From Erysipelotrichales bacterium (lineage in GTDB: Bacteria > Bacillota_I > Bacilli_A > RFN20 > CAG-826): a stretch of DNA of 48,989 bases. Numbering within the stretch: the first letter of the stretch is position 1; each line of letters starts with the position of its first letter. The stretch covers positions 1 to 48,989 of the forward strand of contig JAFLUZ010000014.1 of NCBI GenBank assembly GCA_022508535.1, read 5' to 3'. Positions 1 to 9,645 of the stretch are shown piece after piece. The translations under genes were made by a program, and so were the position numbers. Under the pieces are notes generated by a model. The model saw only the letters and a list, made by a program, of their open reading frames with translations, had not been told where the DNA came from and did not search any database.

Positions 1-53
1 CACAATTCAAGTGGAGCCTATTTTTTACGATTAATTTTAATTCCTTTGTTAAT

Positions 54-461
54 TTATTTAACAAATTCTACAATAGCCATTTCAGCATTGTCGCCACGAC
101 GTGGGACCATCTTCAAGACTCTTGTATATCCACCATTACGTTCTTTGTAACGTGGACCGATTTCTGCAAATAACTTGTCAAGTGCAGTTACTTTCTTTTC
201 AGCATCTGCATAAACTTCTGGACGGATAACTGCAGCAGCTAAACGACGATTGTGTAAATCTCCATTCTTTGCTTTTGTTACCATTCTTTCCGCTAAATTC
301 TTGACATCTTTTGCAACGCCTAATGTGACAACAACTCTTTCGTGAACGATTAATTCTGTTACAACATTTCTAAGCATTGCTTTGTATTTGCTAGATGTGT
401 AAGCGGCTTTGAAACGTACGCCTGTCTTACCATGAACATTTTTACGACCTTGTGCAGCCAT
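54..461 (-). CDS. rplQ: 50S ribosomal protein L17
   Basis: L17 is a large-subunit protein near the peptide exit tunnel. The 135-residue product begins MAAQGRKNVHGKTGVRF; although the bacterial family usually starts with a shorter basic N-terminus, the body (AMLRNVVTELIVHERVVVTL and the terminal AMAIVEFVK) fits L17 well. It is the last gene of the operon, 12 bases after rpoA, with a GGAGG site just before its ATG. No terminator is visible in the 53 bases left before the window edge, so the transcript may continue into another gene. Identification is secure. Confidence 0.97.
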   Translation of the reverse strand: MAAQGRKNVHGKTGVRFKAAYTSSKYKAMLRNVVTELIVHERVVVTLGVAKDVKNLAERMVTKAKNGDLHNRRLAAAVIRPEVYADAEKKVTALDKLFAEIGPRYKERNGGYTRVLKMVPRRGDNAEMAIVEFVK

Positions 462-473
462 TTAAACTTCCTC

Positions 474-1448
474 CTAATCAATGTAATCCTTGAAGCTTAA
501 ACCAATTGCAAGAAGTTTTTCTTTAACTTCTTTAAGTGATTTCTTACCAAGGTTACGTACTTTCATCATATCTTCTTCAGTCTTTTGTGTTAATTCTAAG
601 ACTGTGGCAATTCCTGCTCTCTTCAAGCAGTTATATGAACGAACTGAGAGATCTAATTCTTCAATTGTCATATCTTCATATTTATTAGTTGCTTGTTCTA
701 CTGGTTCGGCAACAATATTCATATCACGAGTAATTTCATTGAGAATTAAGAATTCTTCAAAGTGTGCAACTAAGATTTTAGCAGCAAGTGCGACTGAATC
801 TTGTGGTAAAACTGAACCATTTGTCCAAACTTCTAATTCTAAGTTTTCGTAATTAGCGTTGTGTCCAACACGAGTTGGTTTTACTTCGTAATTTACTTTT
901 GTAATTGGTGAGTAGTTAGAATCAGTAGCGATTGTTCCTACGACTTGGTTTCCTGTGCGAAGTGCTTTATTACCTTCTGAAGTAACATATCCTCTTCCGT
1001 TACGAGCAAAGAGTGACATTTTTAATTTGCCACCTTCTGCAACGTGAGCAAGTACTAAATCAGGGTTTACAACTGTAACATCACTAGGTACAACTAAGTC
1101 AGCTGCTGTAACAACTGCAGGTCCTTCAACTTCAAGTTCTAATCTCTTAGTTGATGAATCTTCACTATCAATTCTTAAAACTAAATCCTTCAATGAAAGA
1201 ATAATCATCGTGACATCTTCTTCCACTCCATCAAGAGCGGAGAATTCATGTCTTGCACCTTCAACTTCAATAGCGAATACTGAAGCACCTGGTAAAGATG
1301 ATAACATTACTCTTCTTAATGAATTACCAATTGTTAATGCAAAGCCTCTTTCTAATGGTCCAACTACGAATTTACCATAGTTAGTATTGCCATCGAATTC
1401 AGCTGTTTCAAAACTAATTTTTGTAAATGGATTTACAATTTTTTTCAT
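474..1448 (-). CDS. rpoA: DNA-directed RNA polymerase subunit alpha
   Basis: This subunit nucleates assembly of RNA polymerase and contacts upstream promoter DNA and activators. At 324 residues it is close to the usual 314-330. The N-terminal dimerisation domain is clear (GNSLRRVMLSSLPGASV near residue 42), followed by a linker. The C-terminal helix-hairpin-helix domain is also clear (SVRSYNCLKRAGI near 270, NLGKKSLKEVKEKL near 300). It stops with TAG. The gap to rpsK (1449-1503) is 55 bases, long for this operon, but I see no convincing terminator in it. Confidence 0.98.
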   Translation of the reverse strand: MKKIVNPFTKISFETAEFDGNTNYGKFVVGPLERGFALTIGNSLRRVMLSSLPGASVFAIEVEGARHEFSALDGVEEDVTMIILSLKDLVLRIDSEDSSTKRLELEVEGPAVVTAADLVVPSDVTVVNPDLVLAHVAEGGKLKMSLFARNGRGYVTSEGNKALRTGNQVVGTIATDSNYSPITKVNYEVKPTRVGHNANYENLELEVWTNGSVLPQDSVALAAKILVAHFEEFLILNEITRDMNIVAEPVEQATNKYEDMTIEELDLSVRSYNCLKRAGIATVLELTQKTEEDMMKVRNLGKKSLKEVKEKLLAIGLSFKDYID

Positions 1449-1503
1449 ATTTTTTCCTCCCCTTTTGCAAACGTTTTGTAGACTTAATTATTTAATTATA
1501 AGA

Positions 1504-1896
1504 TTATCCACGTGGACGCTTTGGTGGGCGGCAACCATTGTGTGGAATTGGTGTTGTATCTGTAATCATTTGGATTGTTAATCCAGCTGCTTGTAAACTA
1601 CGTACGGCAGAATCACGTCCGGATCCTGGTCCCTTAACGTTAACATCAACTGTCTTAATACCTTGATCAACAGCAACTTTAGCACAAGCTTCTGCTGCTA
1701 ATTGAGCGGCAAATGGTGTAGACTTTTTAGCACCTTTAAATCCTAGTGCACCAGCACTTGACCAAGCAATAACGTTACCTGCTTCATCAGTGATAGTGAC
1801 AATGGTGTTATTGAATGTTGAATGAATGTGAGCGACACCTTTAGTATAGGCTCTCTTGATTTTTTTCTTTTTGGAAACAACTTTTTTACCAGCCAT
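1504..1896 (-). CDS. rpsK: 30S ribosomal protein S11
   Basis: S11 lies on the small-subunit platform beside the mRNA exit region. The 130-residue product has the conserved core ([16 protein letters not shown] near residue 23) and the family ending CRPPKRPRG. The lysine-rich N-terminus ([17 protein letters not shown]) is normal. It sits between rpoA and rpsM, as in other Bacilli, 19 bases after rpsM. Confidence 0.98.
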   Translation of the reverse strand: MAGKKVVSKKKKIKRAYTKGVAHIHSTFNNTIVTITDEAGNVIAWSSAGALGFKGAKKSTPFAAQLAAEACAKVAVDQGIKTVDVNVKGPGSGRDSAVRSLQAAGLTIQMITDTTPIPHNGCRPPKRPRG

Positions 1897-1915
1897 TTTA
1901 CTTTATCCTCACTTT

Positions 1916-2290
1916 CTACTTAACTGCTTGCTTTTTATTCGCAATAGTCTTTCTTGGTCCTTTGCGAGTGCGAGCGTTAGTTTTTGTACGTTGTCCACGA
2001 ACTGGTAATCCTTTACGGTGACGTAAGCCACGGTAACAACCAATTTCAGTGAGACGTTTAATGTTTAAAGCAACTTCACGACGTAAGTCACCTTCAACTT
2101 TGTATTTAGCTACTTCACTTCTAATAGCGGTTAATTGATCTTCGGTTAAGTTCTTAACACGAGTATCTTCATCAACTTTAGCAGCCTTTAAAATTTTCTT
2201 TGCAGTTGTAGGTCCAATACCATAAACATATGTTAATGAAATTACAACTCTTTTATCATTTGGAATATCTACTCCAACAATACGTGCCAT
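1916..2290 (-). CDS. rpsM: 30S ribosomal protein S13
   Basis: S13 forms part of the head of the small subunit and contacts P-site tRNA and the intersubunit bridge. The 124 residues begin [15 protein letters not shown] and include the helix-two-turns-helix core ([14 protein letters not shown]) and the basic C-terminal tail ([17 protein letters not shown]) that reaches tRNA. A GGAGG site lies before the ATG. The gene follows rpmJ by 14 bases. Confidence 0.98.
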   Translation of the reverse strand: MARIVGVDIPNDKRVVISLTYVYGIGPTTAKKILKAAKVDEDTRVKNLTEDQLTAIRSEVAKYKVEGDLRREVALNIKRLTEIGCYRGLRHRKGLPVRGQRTKTNARTRKGPRKTIANKKQAVK

Positions 2291-2304
2291 ATAGCATGTC
2301 CTCC

Positions 2305-2421
2305 TTAATTACCTTGTCTTTGCTTGTGCTTTGGATTTTCGCAGATAACCATTAAACGGCCTTTTCTACGAATGACTTTGCACTTATCGCAAATAGGTTT
2401 AACTGAAGGTCTAACTTTCAT
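2305..2421 (-). CDS. rpmJ: 50S ribosomal protein L36
   Basis: This 38-residue protein binds 23S rRNA and helps fold the large subunit. I translated it directly: it begins [19 protein letters not shown] and ends [10 protein letters not shown]. Cys11, Cys14, Cys27 and His32 form the zinc site of the C+ type of L36. A GGAGG site precedes the ATG at 2421. The position between infA and rpsM is canonical. Confidence 0.97.
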   Translation of the reverse strand: MKVRPSVKPICDKCKVIRRKGRLMVICENPKHKQRQGN

Positions 2422-2451
2422 AATAATAATCCTCCGTTTGACTTTCTTTTT

Positions 2452-2670
2452 TTATTTGTATCTAAATGTAATTCTGCCACGTGTTAAATCGTATGGCGAT
2501 ATTTCTACCGTAACTCTATCACCTGGTAAAATGCGAATGTAGTTCATACGGATTTTACCAGAAACGTGGGCTAAGATTACGACACCGTTCTCTAACTTTA
2601 CATTAAACATTGCGTTAGGTAAAGTTTCAACGACTACCGCTTCTACTTCAATAACGTCTTCTTTTGACAT
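2452..2670 (-). CDS. infA: Translation initiation factor IF-1
   Basis: IF-1 occupies the ribosomal A site during initiation and helps IF-2 and IF-3 select the start codon. The 72-residue product is exactly the family length. It is a single OB fold, with conserved [13 protein letters not shown] and the [22 protein letters not shown] segment. It begins [11 protein letters not shown] where many relatives begin [11 protein letters not shown]. It lies 17 bases after map. Confidence 0.98.
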   Translation of the reverse strand: MSKEDVIEVEAVVVETLPNAMFNVKLENGVVILAHVSGKIRMNYIRILPGDRVTVEISPYDLTRGRITFRYK

Positions 2671-2687
2671 AGTTATTTAACACTCCT

Positions 2688-3443
2688 TTATTTCTCATTT
2701 TCCATTGTTAAGATTTCATATCCATCTTTTGTAACAACGATCGTGTTTTCATAATGACTGCATAATTTACCATCAACAGTTTTAACAGTCCAATCATCTG
2801 ACATTACTTTAGTGTTATGTCTTCCCATGTTTACCATAGGTTCAATTGCTAAACACATGCCTTCTTTTAAGATTGGGCCGTGTCCAGGTAATCCATAATT
2901 TGGAATAGCTGGGTCTTCGTGTAAATCTCTTCCAATACCATGACCAGTATAGTCACGAGGTAAGGAATAACCATGTTTTTCACAATATTCTTGAATTGTA
3001 TAAGAAATATCTGATAAGTGAATACCTGGTTTAATTATTTTCATTGCTTCAAAGAAACTTTCTTCAGTAACTCTTACGAGTCGTTCAGCTTCCTCTGCTA
3101 CTTTACCAACAAGATAAGTTCTTGCGGCATCTCCGTTGTAGCCTTTATAAATGGCACCAACATCGATGGAAATAATATCTCCTTCTTTTAATTTGGTGTT
3201 ATCTGGTATTCCGTGCACTAATGTATCATTAACTGATGTACAAATGGAACCTGGGAATCCACCATAACCTAAGAAGCTTGGTATTGCACCTTGATCACGT
3301 ATGGTTTTTTCAGCGATACGATCTAATTCTTTAGTTGTAACGCCCGGTTTGATATGTGGCTGAAGTGCAGTAAATACACTCGCCACAATCTTACCAGCTT
3401 CGCGCATCAACACAATTTCTCGTGGTGATTTAACGATTATCAT
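2688..3443 (-). CDS. map: Type I methionine aminopeptidase
   Basis: The enzyme removes the initiator methionine from new proteins in the cytoplasm. The 251-residue product is a single pita-bread fold with the five metal ligands in place: Asp94 and Asp105 (SIDVGAIYKGYNGDAA), His168 (TGHGIGRDLHEDP), Glu201 (AIEPMVN) and Glu232 (YENTIVV). There is no N-terminal zinc-finger extension. It starts 3 bases after the adk stop, so the two are probably translationally coupled. Confidence 0.98.
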   Translation of the reverse strand: MIIVKSPREIVLMREAGKIVASVFTALQPHIKPGVTTKELDRIAEKTIRDQGAIPSFLGYGGFPGSICTSVNDTLVHGIPDNTKLKEGDIISIDVGAIYKGYNGDAARTYLVGKVAEEAERLVRVTEESFFEAMKIIKPGIHLSDISYTIQEYCEKHGYSLPRDYTGHGIGRDLHEDPAIPNYGLPGHGPILKEGMCLAIEPMVNMGRHNTKVMSDDWTVKTVDGKLCSHYENTIVVTKDGYEILTMENEK

Positions 3444-3446
3444 ACT

Positions 3447-4100
3447 TTATTTAATCTCCTCAAAAATATCACAAATAGTTTTGAAGACTTCTTCTAAGCC
3501 AATCAAGCCATCAACATCGTGAAGTAAACCTCTTTCTTCATAGAACTTCACAAGTGGAAGAGTTTGGTTTTCATAAGCATTTAATCTTACAGCCAAACTT
3601 TCTAATGTGTCGTCTTTTCTTTGAATAAGTGTTGCTCCACAATAGTCACAAACTCCTTCAACTTTTGGTTTTAGAGTTTCAATATGGAATGGTGCTCCAC
3701 AAGCTGGACAAACACGTCTTCCAGTAATTCTTTTAACAAGAACTTCTTTATCAGCAGTAATATTTACTACTGCGCTGATTGGTCGATTAATTTCTTTTGT
3801 TAGTGTTTCTAATGCTTCTGCTTGAGGAATTGTTCTTGGGAATCCATCAAGTAAGAATCCTTTTGCACAATCATCTTTTGCTAAGCGTTCTTTAACTAAT
3901 TTAATAGTTACATCATCAGGTACCAACAAACCTTTATTGATGTACTCTGCAGCTAGTAAACCAGCTGGAGTTTTGTTAGCCATTGCTTCTCTAAACATAT
4001 CACCAGTTGAAATATGTGGGATATCATAAGCAGCAATAATCTTTTTTGCTTGTGTTCCTTTTCCTGCACCAGGTGGGCCCATTAAAATGATATTTAACAT
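3447..4100 (-). CDS. adk: Adenylate kinase, zinc-binding type
   Basis: This enzyme interconverts ATP plus AMP with two ADP and so keeps adenylate energy charge balanced. The 217-residue product has the P-loop GPPGAGKGT (residues 8-16), the AMP-binding STGDMFREA and the LLDGFPRT motif. The LID domain carries Cys131, Cys134, Cys151 and Cys154 (CPACG and CDYCG), the zinc site typical of Gram-positive enzymes. Its ATG overlaps the secY stop by one base (TAATG). Confidence 0.98.
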   Translation of the reverse strand: MLNIILMGPPGAGKGTQAKKIIAAYDIPHISTGDMFREAMANKTPAGLLAAEYINKGLLVPDDVTIKLVKERLAKDDCAKGFLLDGFPRTIPQAEALETLTKEINRPISAVVNITADKEVLVKRITGRRVCPACGAPFHIETLKPKVEGVCDYCGATLIQRKDDTLESLAVRLNAYENQTLPLVKFYEERGLLHDVDGLIGLEEVFKTICDIFEEIK

Positions 4101-5440
4101 TATTCAGCACCCCTTCTTTGAACTTCTTCGAAACTCTTACCAGCGACAAGACCATCAATTTGTGTGCTAACTTCAATAGCAACACCAACAACGATGATTA
4201 AACCTGTTCCACCAAGAGCAAGTGATTGAGGAAGTAATCCTGTAAGCACTAATACTACTGGTAAAGCGGCAATAAGCGCTAATGCAATTGCGCCGATAAA
4301 TGTTACGCGATTAAGTACTCTACGTACATATCTTTCAGTTTCATTACCTGGTCTAATTCCAGGAATGTAAGAACCATTCTTTTGGAAATTTTCTGCCATT
4401 TGTTCTGGGTTAATTTGTAAGGACGAATAGAAGAATGTGAAAGCAATAATTAAGGTAATATAGATCACTAATCCGAATGGGAATTGGAAATTACCAATTG
4501 TTGTCATTTTGGAGTTAGAGAATATATTTAACCATTCTGCTGACGTATCTGCTCCATCGATAAAGCTTACAATAACTTGTGGTGCCATCATAATTGATGA
4601 GGCGAAAATGACAGGGATAACACCAGCGGAGTTAATCTTAATTGGTAAGAAACTCGCTTGGCTGTACTTTTGTCCACCGCCAGATTTACCAGCATGTTGG
4701 ACAGGGATTTTTCTTTTTGAACTTTCAATGAAAATAACGAATGTAATAATTGCAATATAAGCAAGAATATAAAGTAGGAATCTAAATGATCCACTAAGAA
4801 TTAAGGCTGCATCTCCAGTTGGAATTGAAGCACTTAAATACATAGAGAATGCTTGAAGAATTTGAGTAGGTAGTGATACAACAATACCAGCAAAGATAAT
4901 AACTGAAATACCATTTCCGATACCTTTAACTGAGATTTGGTCACCCAACCACATAACTAACATGCCACCTGATACAAGAACTGTAACAATGTAGACATAA
5001 GTGAAGAATTCTGAGTTCGCTATAGTAGAAACCTCAATATAATCTGTCGCCTGCATGGTTTTAATAATACCATAGGCTTGTACGGCTCCCAGAAGTAACG
5101 TTAGATACCTGGTTGCCATTTCGATTTTTTTACGACCGTATTGGCCTTGCTTATTTAATTCCGATAAAGCAGGCAAAACATCCATTGAAAGTAATTGCAC
5201 AATAATTTGCGATGTAATATATGGTGAGACACCCAAGGCGAATATGGAGAAACTTGATAATGCTCCACCGCCTAAGAGGTTCATCATAGATAAAGCATCT
5301 GAGTCTGACCAGTCGCCAACAACCTTGACGCCTGGAACAGCGATTGATGCACCGATTCTAAATACTAACAGAATCATTAACGTAAAGAATATACGATCAA
5401 TGATTTCCTTATTTTTGAAGATTTGCCCGAGTTTTTTCAT
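4100..5440 (-). CDS. secY: Preprotein translocase subunit SecY
   Basis: SecY is the membrane channel of the Sec pathway. From the chosen start it has 446 residues and about ten hydrophobic segments. The family signature GIGNGISVIIFAGIV lies in the first half, and the basic cytoplasmic segment KRKIPVQHAGK in the middle. The reading frame stays open to 5470, but the ATG at 5440 (MKKLGQIFKNKEI) is preferred. It fits the family N-terminus and has GAGG about 11 bases upstream, inside the end of rplO. The upstream gene stops one base before, which suggests translational coupling. Confidence 0.98.
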   Translation of the reverse strand: MKKLGQIFKNKEIIDRIFFTLMILLVFRIGASIAVPGVKVVGDWSDSDALSMMNLLGGGALSSFSIFALGVSPYITSQIIVQLLSMDVLPALSELNKQGQYGRKKIEMATRYLTLLLGAVQAYGIIKTMQATDYIEVSTIANSEFFTYVYIVTVLVSGGMLVMWLGDQISVKGIGNGISVIIFAGIVVSLPTQILQAFSMYLSASIPTGDAALILSGSFRFLLYILAYIAIITFVIFIESSKRKIPVQHAGKSGGGQKYSQASFLPIKINSAGVIPVIFASSIMMAPQVIVSFIDGADTSAEWLNIFSNSKMTTIGNFQFPFGLVIYITLIIAFTFFYSSLQINPEQMAENFQKNGSYIPGIRPGNETERYVRRVLNRVTFIGAIALALIAALPVVLVLTGLLPQSLALGGTGLIIVVGVAIEVSTQIDGLVAGKSFEEVQRRGAE

Positions 5441-5441
5441 A

Positions 5442-5882
5442 TTATAATACCTCGGTTGTTCCGCCAGCATTCTTAATAGCTTCTTCGGCAGCCTTTGAGA
5501 ATTTATGAGCAGATACAGCTAACTTAACTTTAAGTTCGCCATTTCCTAAGATTTTAACTCCATCATATTCTTTACGGACTAAACCGACTTCTTTTAATAA
5601 TGCAGGGGTAACATTTGTGCCCTCTTCGAATCTATTTAACATTTCGACGTTAACAATTGCGTATTCAACGCGAGAAATATTGTTAAATCCACGTTTTGGT
5701 AAACGACGATATAGTGGGTTTTGTCCACCTTCAAATCCTAAGCGGACTCCGCCACCACTTCTAGAATTTTGACCTTTGGTACCTTTACCAGCGGTCTTTC
5801 CGTTTCCAGATCCAATTCCACGTCCAACGCGAAAATTCTTTTTACGAGATCCTTCTGTGTATTCGAGTTCATGCAGTTTCAT
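5442..5882 (-). CDS. rplO: 50S ribosomal protein L15
   Basis: L15 is a late-assembly large-subunit protein with an extended N-terminal arm. The 146-residue product starts [15 protein letters not shown]. It has the glycine-rich basic arm ([19 protein letters not shown] near residue 20) and the [15 protein letters not shown] motif. An in-frame GTG at 5891 lies inside the GGGAGGTG ribosome binding site, so the ATG at 5882, 8 bases after GGAGG, is the better start. Its upstream neighbour is rpsE rather than the expected rpmD. Confidence 0.97.
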   Translation of the reverse strand: MKLHELEYTEGSRKKNFRVGRGIGSGNGKTAGKGTKGQNSRSGGGVRLGFEGGQNPLYRRLPKRGFNNISRVEYAIVNVEMLNRFEEGTNVTPALLKEVGLVRKEYDGVKILGNGELKVKLAVSAHKFSKAAEEAIKNAGGTTEVL

Positions 5883-5925
5883 ATGTTGCACCTCCCTATA
5901 TAATATTGTTTATTTTGGTTATAAA

Positions 5926-6534
5926 TTATTTACGTAATGTTTTGACTACGTTATATGATTTAACGTTATTTAAACCATTGACTGTTGCACGGATAACGTT
6001 AATTGGTGTACGTGAGCCATAAACTTTTGAGTAAATGTTCTTTATACCAGCTAATTCTAAGACAGCACGGACTGGGCCACCAGCAATAATACCGGTACCT
6101 TCAGGTGCAGGTTTTAATAAAACTTTACATGCTCCAAATTCACCAATAATTTCATGGGAAATTGTGTCACCTTTAACTAAAGTTACACGGAACATATTTT
6201 TCTTAGCTGCTTCAGTTGCTTTCTTGATTGCGTCTGGGACTTCGCCAGCCTTACCAGTTCCATAACCAAAGCGACCTTTTCCATCACCAATAACCATAAG
6301 AGCAGCAAATCTCATACGACGTCCACCCTTAACAGTCTTACTAATACGGTTGATAGATACAACGCGTTCTGCAAATTCCTTTTCAGGTTTTTCACGACGG
6401 AATTCTTTGCGTCCTCCACGATCTTTACGATCTCCACGTGGGTGACGTTCAGCTCTAGGAGCCTTTGTTTCTGCAGGAGCTGCTTCTGTTTCTTTTACTT
6501 CTTCAGTAACTTGTGTTTCTTGTTCTTCTAACAT
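5926..6534 (-). CDS. rpsE: 30S ribosomal protein S5 with long charged N-terminus
   Basis: S5 lies at the mRNA entry site and affects translational accuracy. The conserved body begins near residue 57 ([19 protein letters not shown]), with the double-stranded-RNA-binding-like domain and [13 protein letters not shown]. At 202 residues it is longer than the roughly 166 of Bacillus S5. The first 55 or so residues are extra and low-complexity: acidic ([16 protein letters not shown]), then basic ([18 protein letters not shown]). The ATG at 6534 has a good AGGAGG site, so the extension is probably real. Confidence 0.97.
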   Translation of the reverse strand: MLEEQETQVTEEVKETEAAPAETKAPRAERHPRGDRKDRGGRKEFRREKPEKEFAERVVSINRISKTVKGGRRMRFAALMVIGDGKGRFGYGTGKAGEVPDAIKKATEAAKKNMFRVTLVKGDTISHEIIGEFGACKVLLKPAPEGTGIIAGGPVRAVLELAGIKNIYSKVYGSRTPINVIRATVNGLNNVKSYNVVKTLRK

Positions 6535-6545
6535 AACTTAACCTC

Positions 6546-6902
6546 CTAGAATTCTAAGCCTGCTTCACGAGCGGCTTCTGCAACTGCTTTAATACGTCCA
6601 TGATATACATAACCGGAACGATCAAAGACAATCTTTTTAATTCCTGCTGCAAGTGCTTTTTCAGCAATGTCTTTACCGACTGCTGCTGCAGCTTCCATAT
6701 TTCCACCATTTGCTAACTTAAGAGCAACAGATGATGAACTAACTAAGGTAACACCTTTAACATCGTCGATAATTTGAGCATGAATATTTGCGTTAGCACG
6801 ATAAACACTTAGACGAGGTGTTTCAGCTGTACCACTGATTTTTGCACGTACACGTTTATGACGTCTTGCACGAACAATACTTCTTGATTCTTTATTAATC
6901 AT
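6546..6902 (-). CDS. rplR: 50S ribosomal protein L18
   Basis: L18 helps bring 5S rRNA into the large subunit together with L5. The 118-residue product has the usual basic start ([19 protein letters not shown]), the [15 protein letters not shown] strand region and the ending [26 protein letters not shown]. The length is normal. It lies between rplF (21 bases) and rpsE (11 bases). Confidence 0.98.
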   Translation of the reverse strand: MINKESRSIVRARRHKRVRAKISGTAETPRLSVYRANANIHAQIIDDVKGVTLVSSSSVALKLANGGNMEAAAAVGKDIAEKALAAGIKKIVFDRSGYVYHGRIKAVAEAAREAGLEF

Positions 6903-6923
6903 GTGTCATTTCCTCCTTATCGA

Positions 6924-7466
6924 CTATTTCTTACCAGCGCGTTTTCCTTCTTTACGAAGAATAAACTCATCGGAATATTTAATACCTTTTCCTTTATAAG
7001 GTTCAGGTTTACGAACTGCACGGATTCTAGCTGCTGTTTGACCAACTGCTTGACGATCTGCGCCTTCAACAATAACTTCAGTTGTAGATGGTGTTGAGAT
7101 TTTAACGCCTGCATCAGGTACGATAACTACTTCGTGAGAATAACCAATGTTTAATACAAGGTTTTCGCCTCTCATAGCTGCACGGTAACCAATACCGACA
7201 ATATCTAACTTTTTCTTAAATCCTTCTGAAACACCAACGACCATGTTGTGTAACAATGCACGGGTTGTACCATGAATTGTCTTCATAGCGATGGAATCAT
7301 CTGGACGAACAACTGTAATTGTGTCACCTTCAACTTTATATGTAATATGTGGGTTGAAAGTATTTTCTAAAGTTCCTTTAGGACCTTTAACTGTAACGTG
7401 GTTTCCATTGAAATCAACTGTTACCCCAGCAGGTACTGTAATAATTCTGTTTCCAATACGTGACAT
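6924..7466 (-). CDS. rplF: 50S ribosomal protein L6
   Basis: L6 binds near the sarcin-ricin loop and the GTPase centre. The 180-residue product contains two repeated L6 folds. It begins MSRIGNRIITVPAGV, and near residue 155 has the C-terminal signature PEPYKGKGIKYSDE. The basic end (RKEGKRAGKK) is typical. A GGAGG site precedes the ATG, 12 bases after rpsH. Confidence 0.98.
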   Translation of the reverse strand: MSRIGNRIITVPAGVTVDFNGNHVTVKGPKGTLENTFNPHITYKVEGDTITVVRPDDSIAMKTIHGTTRALLHNMVVGVSEGFKKKLDIVGIGYRAAMRGENLVLNIGYSHEVVIVPDAGVKISTPSTTEVIVEGADRQAVGQTAARIRAVRKPEPYKGKGIKYSDEFILRKEGKRAGKK

Positions 7467-7478
7467 AATTATTACCTC

Positions 7479-7874
7479 CTACCATACATAAGCGATAACT
7501 TCGCCACCGACGCCTAAAGCGCGGGCTTTCTTATCACTCATAACACCTTTTGATGTTGAAATAATAGCAATACCTAATCCTCTTAATACACGTGGGAGTT
7601 TGTCATGAGAGACGTTAACACGTAAACCAGGTTTTGAGATTTTCTTTAAACCAGAGATAACACGAACTCCGCCTTCTGCGTATTTAAGAGTGATTGTTAA
7701 TTCTTTCTTTACATCTCCAAGAACTACGAAGTCTGCAATGAAGCCTTCTTCTTTTAAGATTTCAGCAATACGGACTTTCATATTTGAACTTGGCATAGTA
7801 ACTGCTTCGTGATGCATTGCGTTTGCATTACGAATTCTTGTAAGCATATCTGCAATAGGATCTGTCATAACCAT
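7479..7874 (-). CDS. rpsH: 30S ribosomal protein S8
   Basis: S8 binds the central domain of 16S rRNA; in Escherichia coli it also represses the spc operon. The 131-residue product has [14 protein letters not shown] near the start and the C-terminal signature [18 protein letters not shown]. Two ATG codons are possible (7874 and 7868). I keep the first, about 10 bases from GGAGG, but the second gives the commoner MTDPIAD start. Confidence 0.98.
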   Translation of the reverse strand: MVMTDPIADMLTRIRNANAMHHEAVTMPSSNMKVRIAEILKEEGFIADFVVLGDVKKELTITLKYAEGGVRVISGLKKISKPGLRVNVSHDKLPRVLRGLGIAIISTSKGVMSDKKARALGVGGEVIAYVW

Positions 7875-7895
7875 AACTATTCTTCCTCCTTTTGC

Positions 7896-8081
7896 CTACC
7901 AGCTTGCCTTTTTCATACCTGGAATTTCGCCTTTATAAGCTAATTCACGGAGGCAGATACGGCATAACTTGAATTTACGAATAACTGCGTGAGGACGTCC
8001 ACAACGTTCACAACGTGTGTATTCTCTGACTTTGAATTTTTGTGGTCTTGATTGTTTGACCTTAATAGATGTTTTAGCCAT
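7896..8081 (-). CDS. rpsZ: 30S ribosomal protein S14, zinc-binding type
   Basis: S14 is a small protein of the 30S head. At 61 residues this is the short, zinc-ribbon form found in Gram-positive bacteria. It has two CxxC pairs, CERC at residues 24-27 and CRIC at 40-43, and the usual ending [11 protein letters not shown]. It lies between rplE (14 bases) and rpsH (21 bases). Confidence 0.98.
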   Translation of the reverse strand: MAKTSIKVKQSRPQKFKVREYTRCERCGRPHAVIRKFKLCRICLRELAYKGEIPGMKKASW

Positions 8082-8095
8082 TTCTTTCGTCCTCC

Positions 8096-8635
8096 TTATT
8101 TATGGAATGGCATACCCACTAATTCGAGCAATGTGAATGCTTCTTCATCAGTGTTAGCTGTTGTAACAACAACGATATCCATACCACGTACTTTTGAGAC
8201 TTTTTCATAACTAATTTCTGGGAAAATGATTTGTTCCTTGATACCTAATGTATAGTTACCACGGCCATCAAAAGCATTTTTACTTACACCACGGAAGTCT
8301 CTAACACGTGGTAATGAGATGGAGATAAGTTTGTCTAAGAATTCATACATTCTTTCTCCTCTTAAAGTAACTTTACAACCAATTGCTTGGCCTTCACGTA
8401 ATTTGAAGGAAGCGATTGATTTTCTAGCTTTTGTAATAACAGGTTTTTGACCTGTGATTTGTGCTAATTCAGCAACTGAATCATCCAATAATTTTGCGTT
8501 TGTAGTTGCATCACCAACACCGATATTGATAACGATCTTTTCGATGTGTGGAACTTGCATTTTGGAATCATAGTGATATTTTTCCATTAATGCAGGAACA
8601 ATTTCGGTAACGTATTTTTCTTTTAATCTATTCAT
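8096..8635 (-). CDS. rplE: 50S ribosomal protein L5
   Basis: L5 binds 5S rRNA and forms a bridge to the small-subunit head. The 179-residue product matches the family throughout: [20 protein letters not shown], then [31 protein letters not shown] and the terminal [10 protein letters not shown]-type end ([11 protein letters not shown]). It is preceded by a GGAGG site and lies 14 bases from rplX. Confidence 0.98.
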   Translation of the reverse strand: MNRLKEKYVTEIVPALMEKYHYDSKMQVPHIEKIVINIGVGDATTNAKLLDDSVAELAQITGQKPVITKARKSIASFKLREGQAIGCKVTLRGERMYEFLDKLISISLPRVRDFRGVSKNAFDGRGNYTLGIKEQIIFPEISYEKVSKVRGMDIVVVTTANTDEEAFTLLELVGMPFHK

Positions 8636-8649
8636 AATACTTTTACCTC

Positions 8650-8958
8650 CTATTTAACTACGCTCTTGCTAGCTTTAGTTACACGGACTTTTTCGCCCTT
8701 AACTACTTCATAGCCAACACGAGTTGCTTTCTTTGTTTTTGGATCGACTAATGCTACATTGCTAACATGAATTGGAGCAAAGATATCTAAAATTGCACCC
8801 TCTGGGTTAGCTTGTGTAGGTTTTTTATGTTTCTTATGGACGTTTACGCCTTCAACGACAACGCGGTTTAAGCTTGGATATGCTCTTTGAACAATACCAG
8901 TCTTACCTTTGTCAGCACCAGCGATAACGATAACCTTATCACCTTTTTTGATTTTCAT
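8650..8958 (-). CDS. rplX: 50S ribosomal protein L24
   Basis: L24 is an early-assembly protein near the tunnel exit. The 102-residue product has the KOW motif at the N-terminus ([20 protein letters not shown]), followed by [16 protein letters not shown], both family hallmarks. The end is basic ([11 protein letters not shown]). It lies 18 bases after rplN, with an AGGAGA-type site before its ATG. Confidence 0.98.
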   Translation of the reverse strand: MKIKKGDKVIVIAGADKGKTGIVQRAYPSLNRVVVEGVNVHKKHKKPTQANPEGAILDIFAPIHVSNVALVDPKTKKATRVGYEVVKGEKVRVTKASKSVVK

Positions 8959-8976
8959 ATTCTTTTCTCCTTTCCA

Positions 8977-9351
8977 CTATAATACTTCGTTAGCTAAAGA
9001 GACAATTTTCATGAATTTGTCACCATAGTCACGAAGTTCACGAGCTACAGGTCCGAAGACACGTGTACCACGTGGAGCGCCTTCATCATTGATAATAACA
9101 ACTGCATTATCATCGAAAGCAATTGTGGAACCATCAGGTCTGTTATAGGCCTTTTTAGTTCTAACGATGACAGCCTTAACGATGTCACCTTTTTTAACTT
9201 TTCCGTTTGGAATAGCATCTTTTACAGCACATAAGACGATGTCTCCGACACCAGCACTTTTGCGGTGGGAACCACCATATAGGCGGAAGGCACGGACTGA
9301 TCTAGCACCTGTATTATCTGCTACAACAAGATTTGTTTCTGTTTGTATCAT
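8977..9351 (-). CDS. rplN: 50S ribosomal protein L14
   Basis: L14 forms an intersubunit bridge with 16S rRNA. The 124-residue product, two longer than the common 122, starts [19 protein letters not shown] and carries the signature [16 protein letters not shown] and the terminal [12 protein letters not shown]. It lies between rpsQ and rplX with 18-base gaps on both sides. Confidence 0.98.
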   Translation of the reverse strand: MIQTETNLVVADNTGARSVRAFRLYGGSHRKSAGVGDIVLCAVKDAIPNGKVKKGDIVKAVIVRTKKAYNRPDGSTIAFDDNAVVIINDEGAPRGTRVFGPVARELRDYGDKFMKIVSLANEVL

Positions 9352-9369
9352 AATAAATTCTTCCTCCTA

Positions 9370-9633
9370 TTATTTATTTTCTTCTTTATTAACAACTGTA
9401 ACTAAACGATAACGTTTTCTTGCTGATAGAGGACGAGTTTCCATAATGGTAACTACATCTCCTACTTTTGCAACGTTGTTTTCGTCATGTGCTAAATATT
9501 TTTTAGCATACTTAACTCTTTTGCCATATTTTGGGTGTCTTTTGTGAGTTTCGACTAAAACTGTAATTGTTTTGTCCATTTTGTCAGATGTAACAACACC
9601 TTGGATTACACGACGTGTATTTCTTTCTTCCAT
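9370..9633 (-). CDS. rpsQ: 30S ribosomal protein S17
   Basis: S17 is an early 16S-binding protein with an OB fold. The 87-residue product has [20 protein letters not shown] near the start and [20 protein letters not shown], the family signature, near residue 60. The length is normal. A GAGG-type site precedes the ATG, 12 bases after rpmC. Confidence 0.98.
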   Translation of the reverse strand: MEERNTRRVIQGVVTSDKMDKTITVLVETHKRHPKYGKRVKYAKKYLAHDENNVAKVGDVVTIMETRPLSARKRYRLVTVVNKEENK

Positions 9634-9645
9634 GTTTCAGTCCTC

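Noticed and set aside
4509-4794. Open frames on both strands within secY
   Set aside because: They are other-frame readings of a secure secY gene and show no protein family or ribosome binding site.
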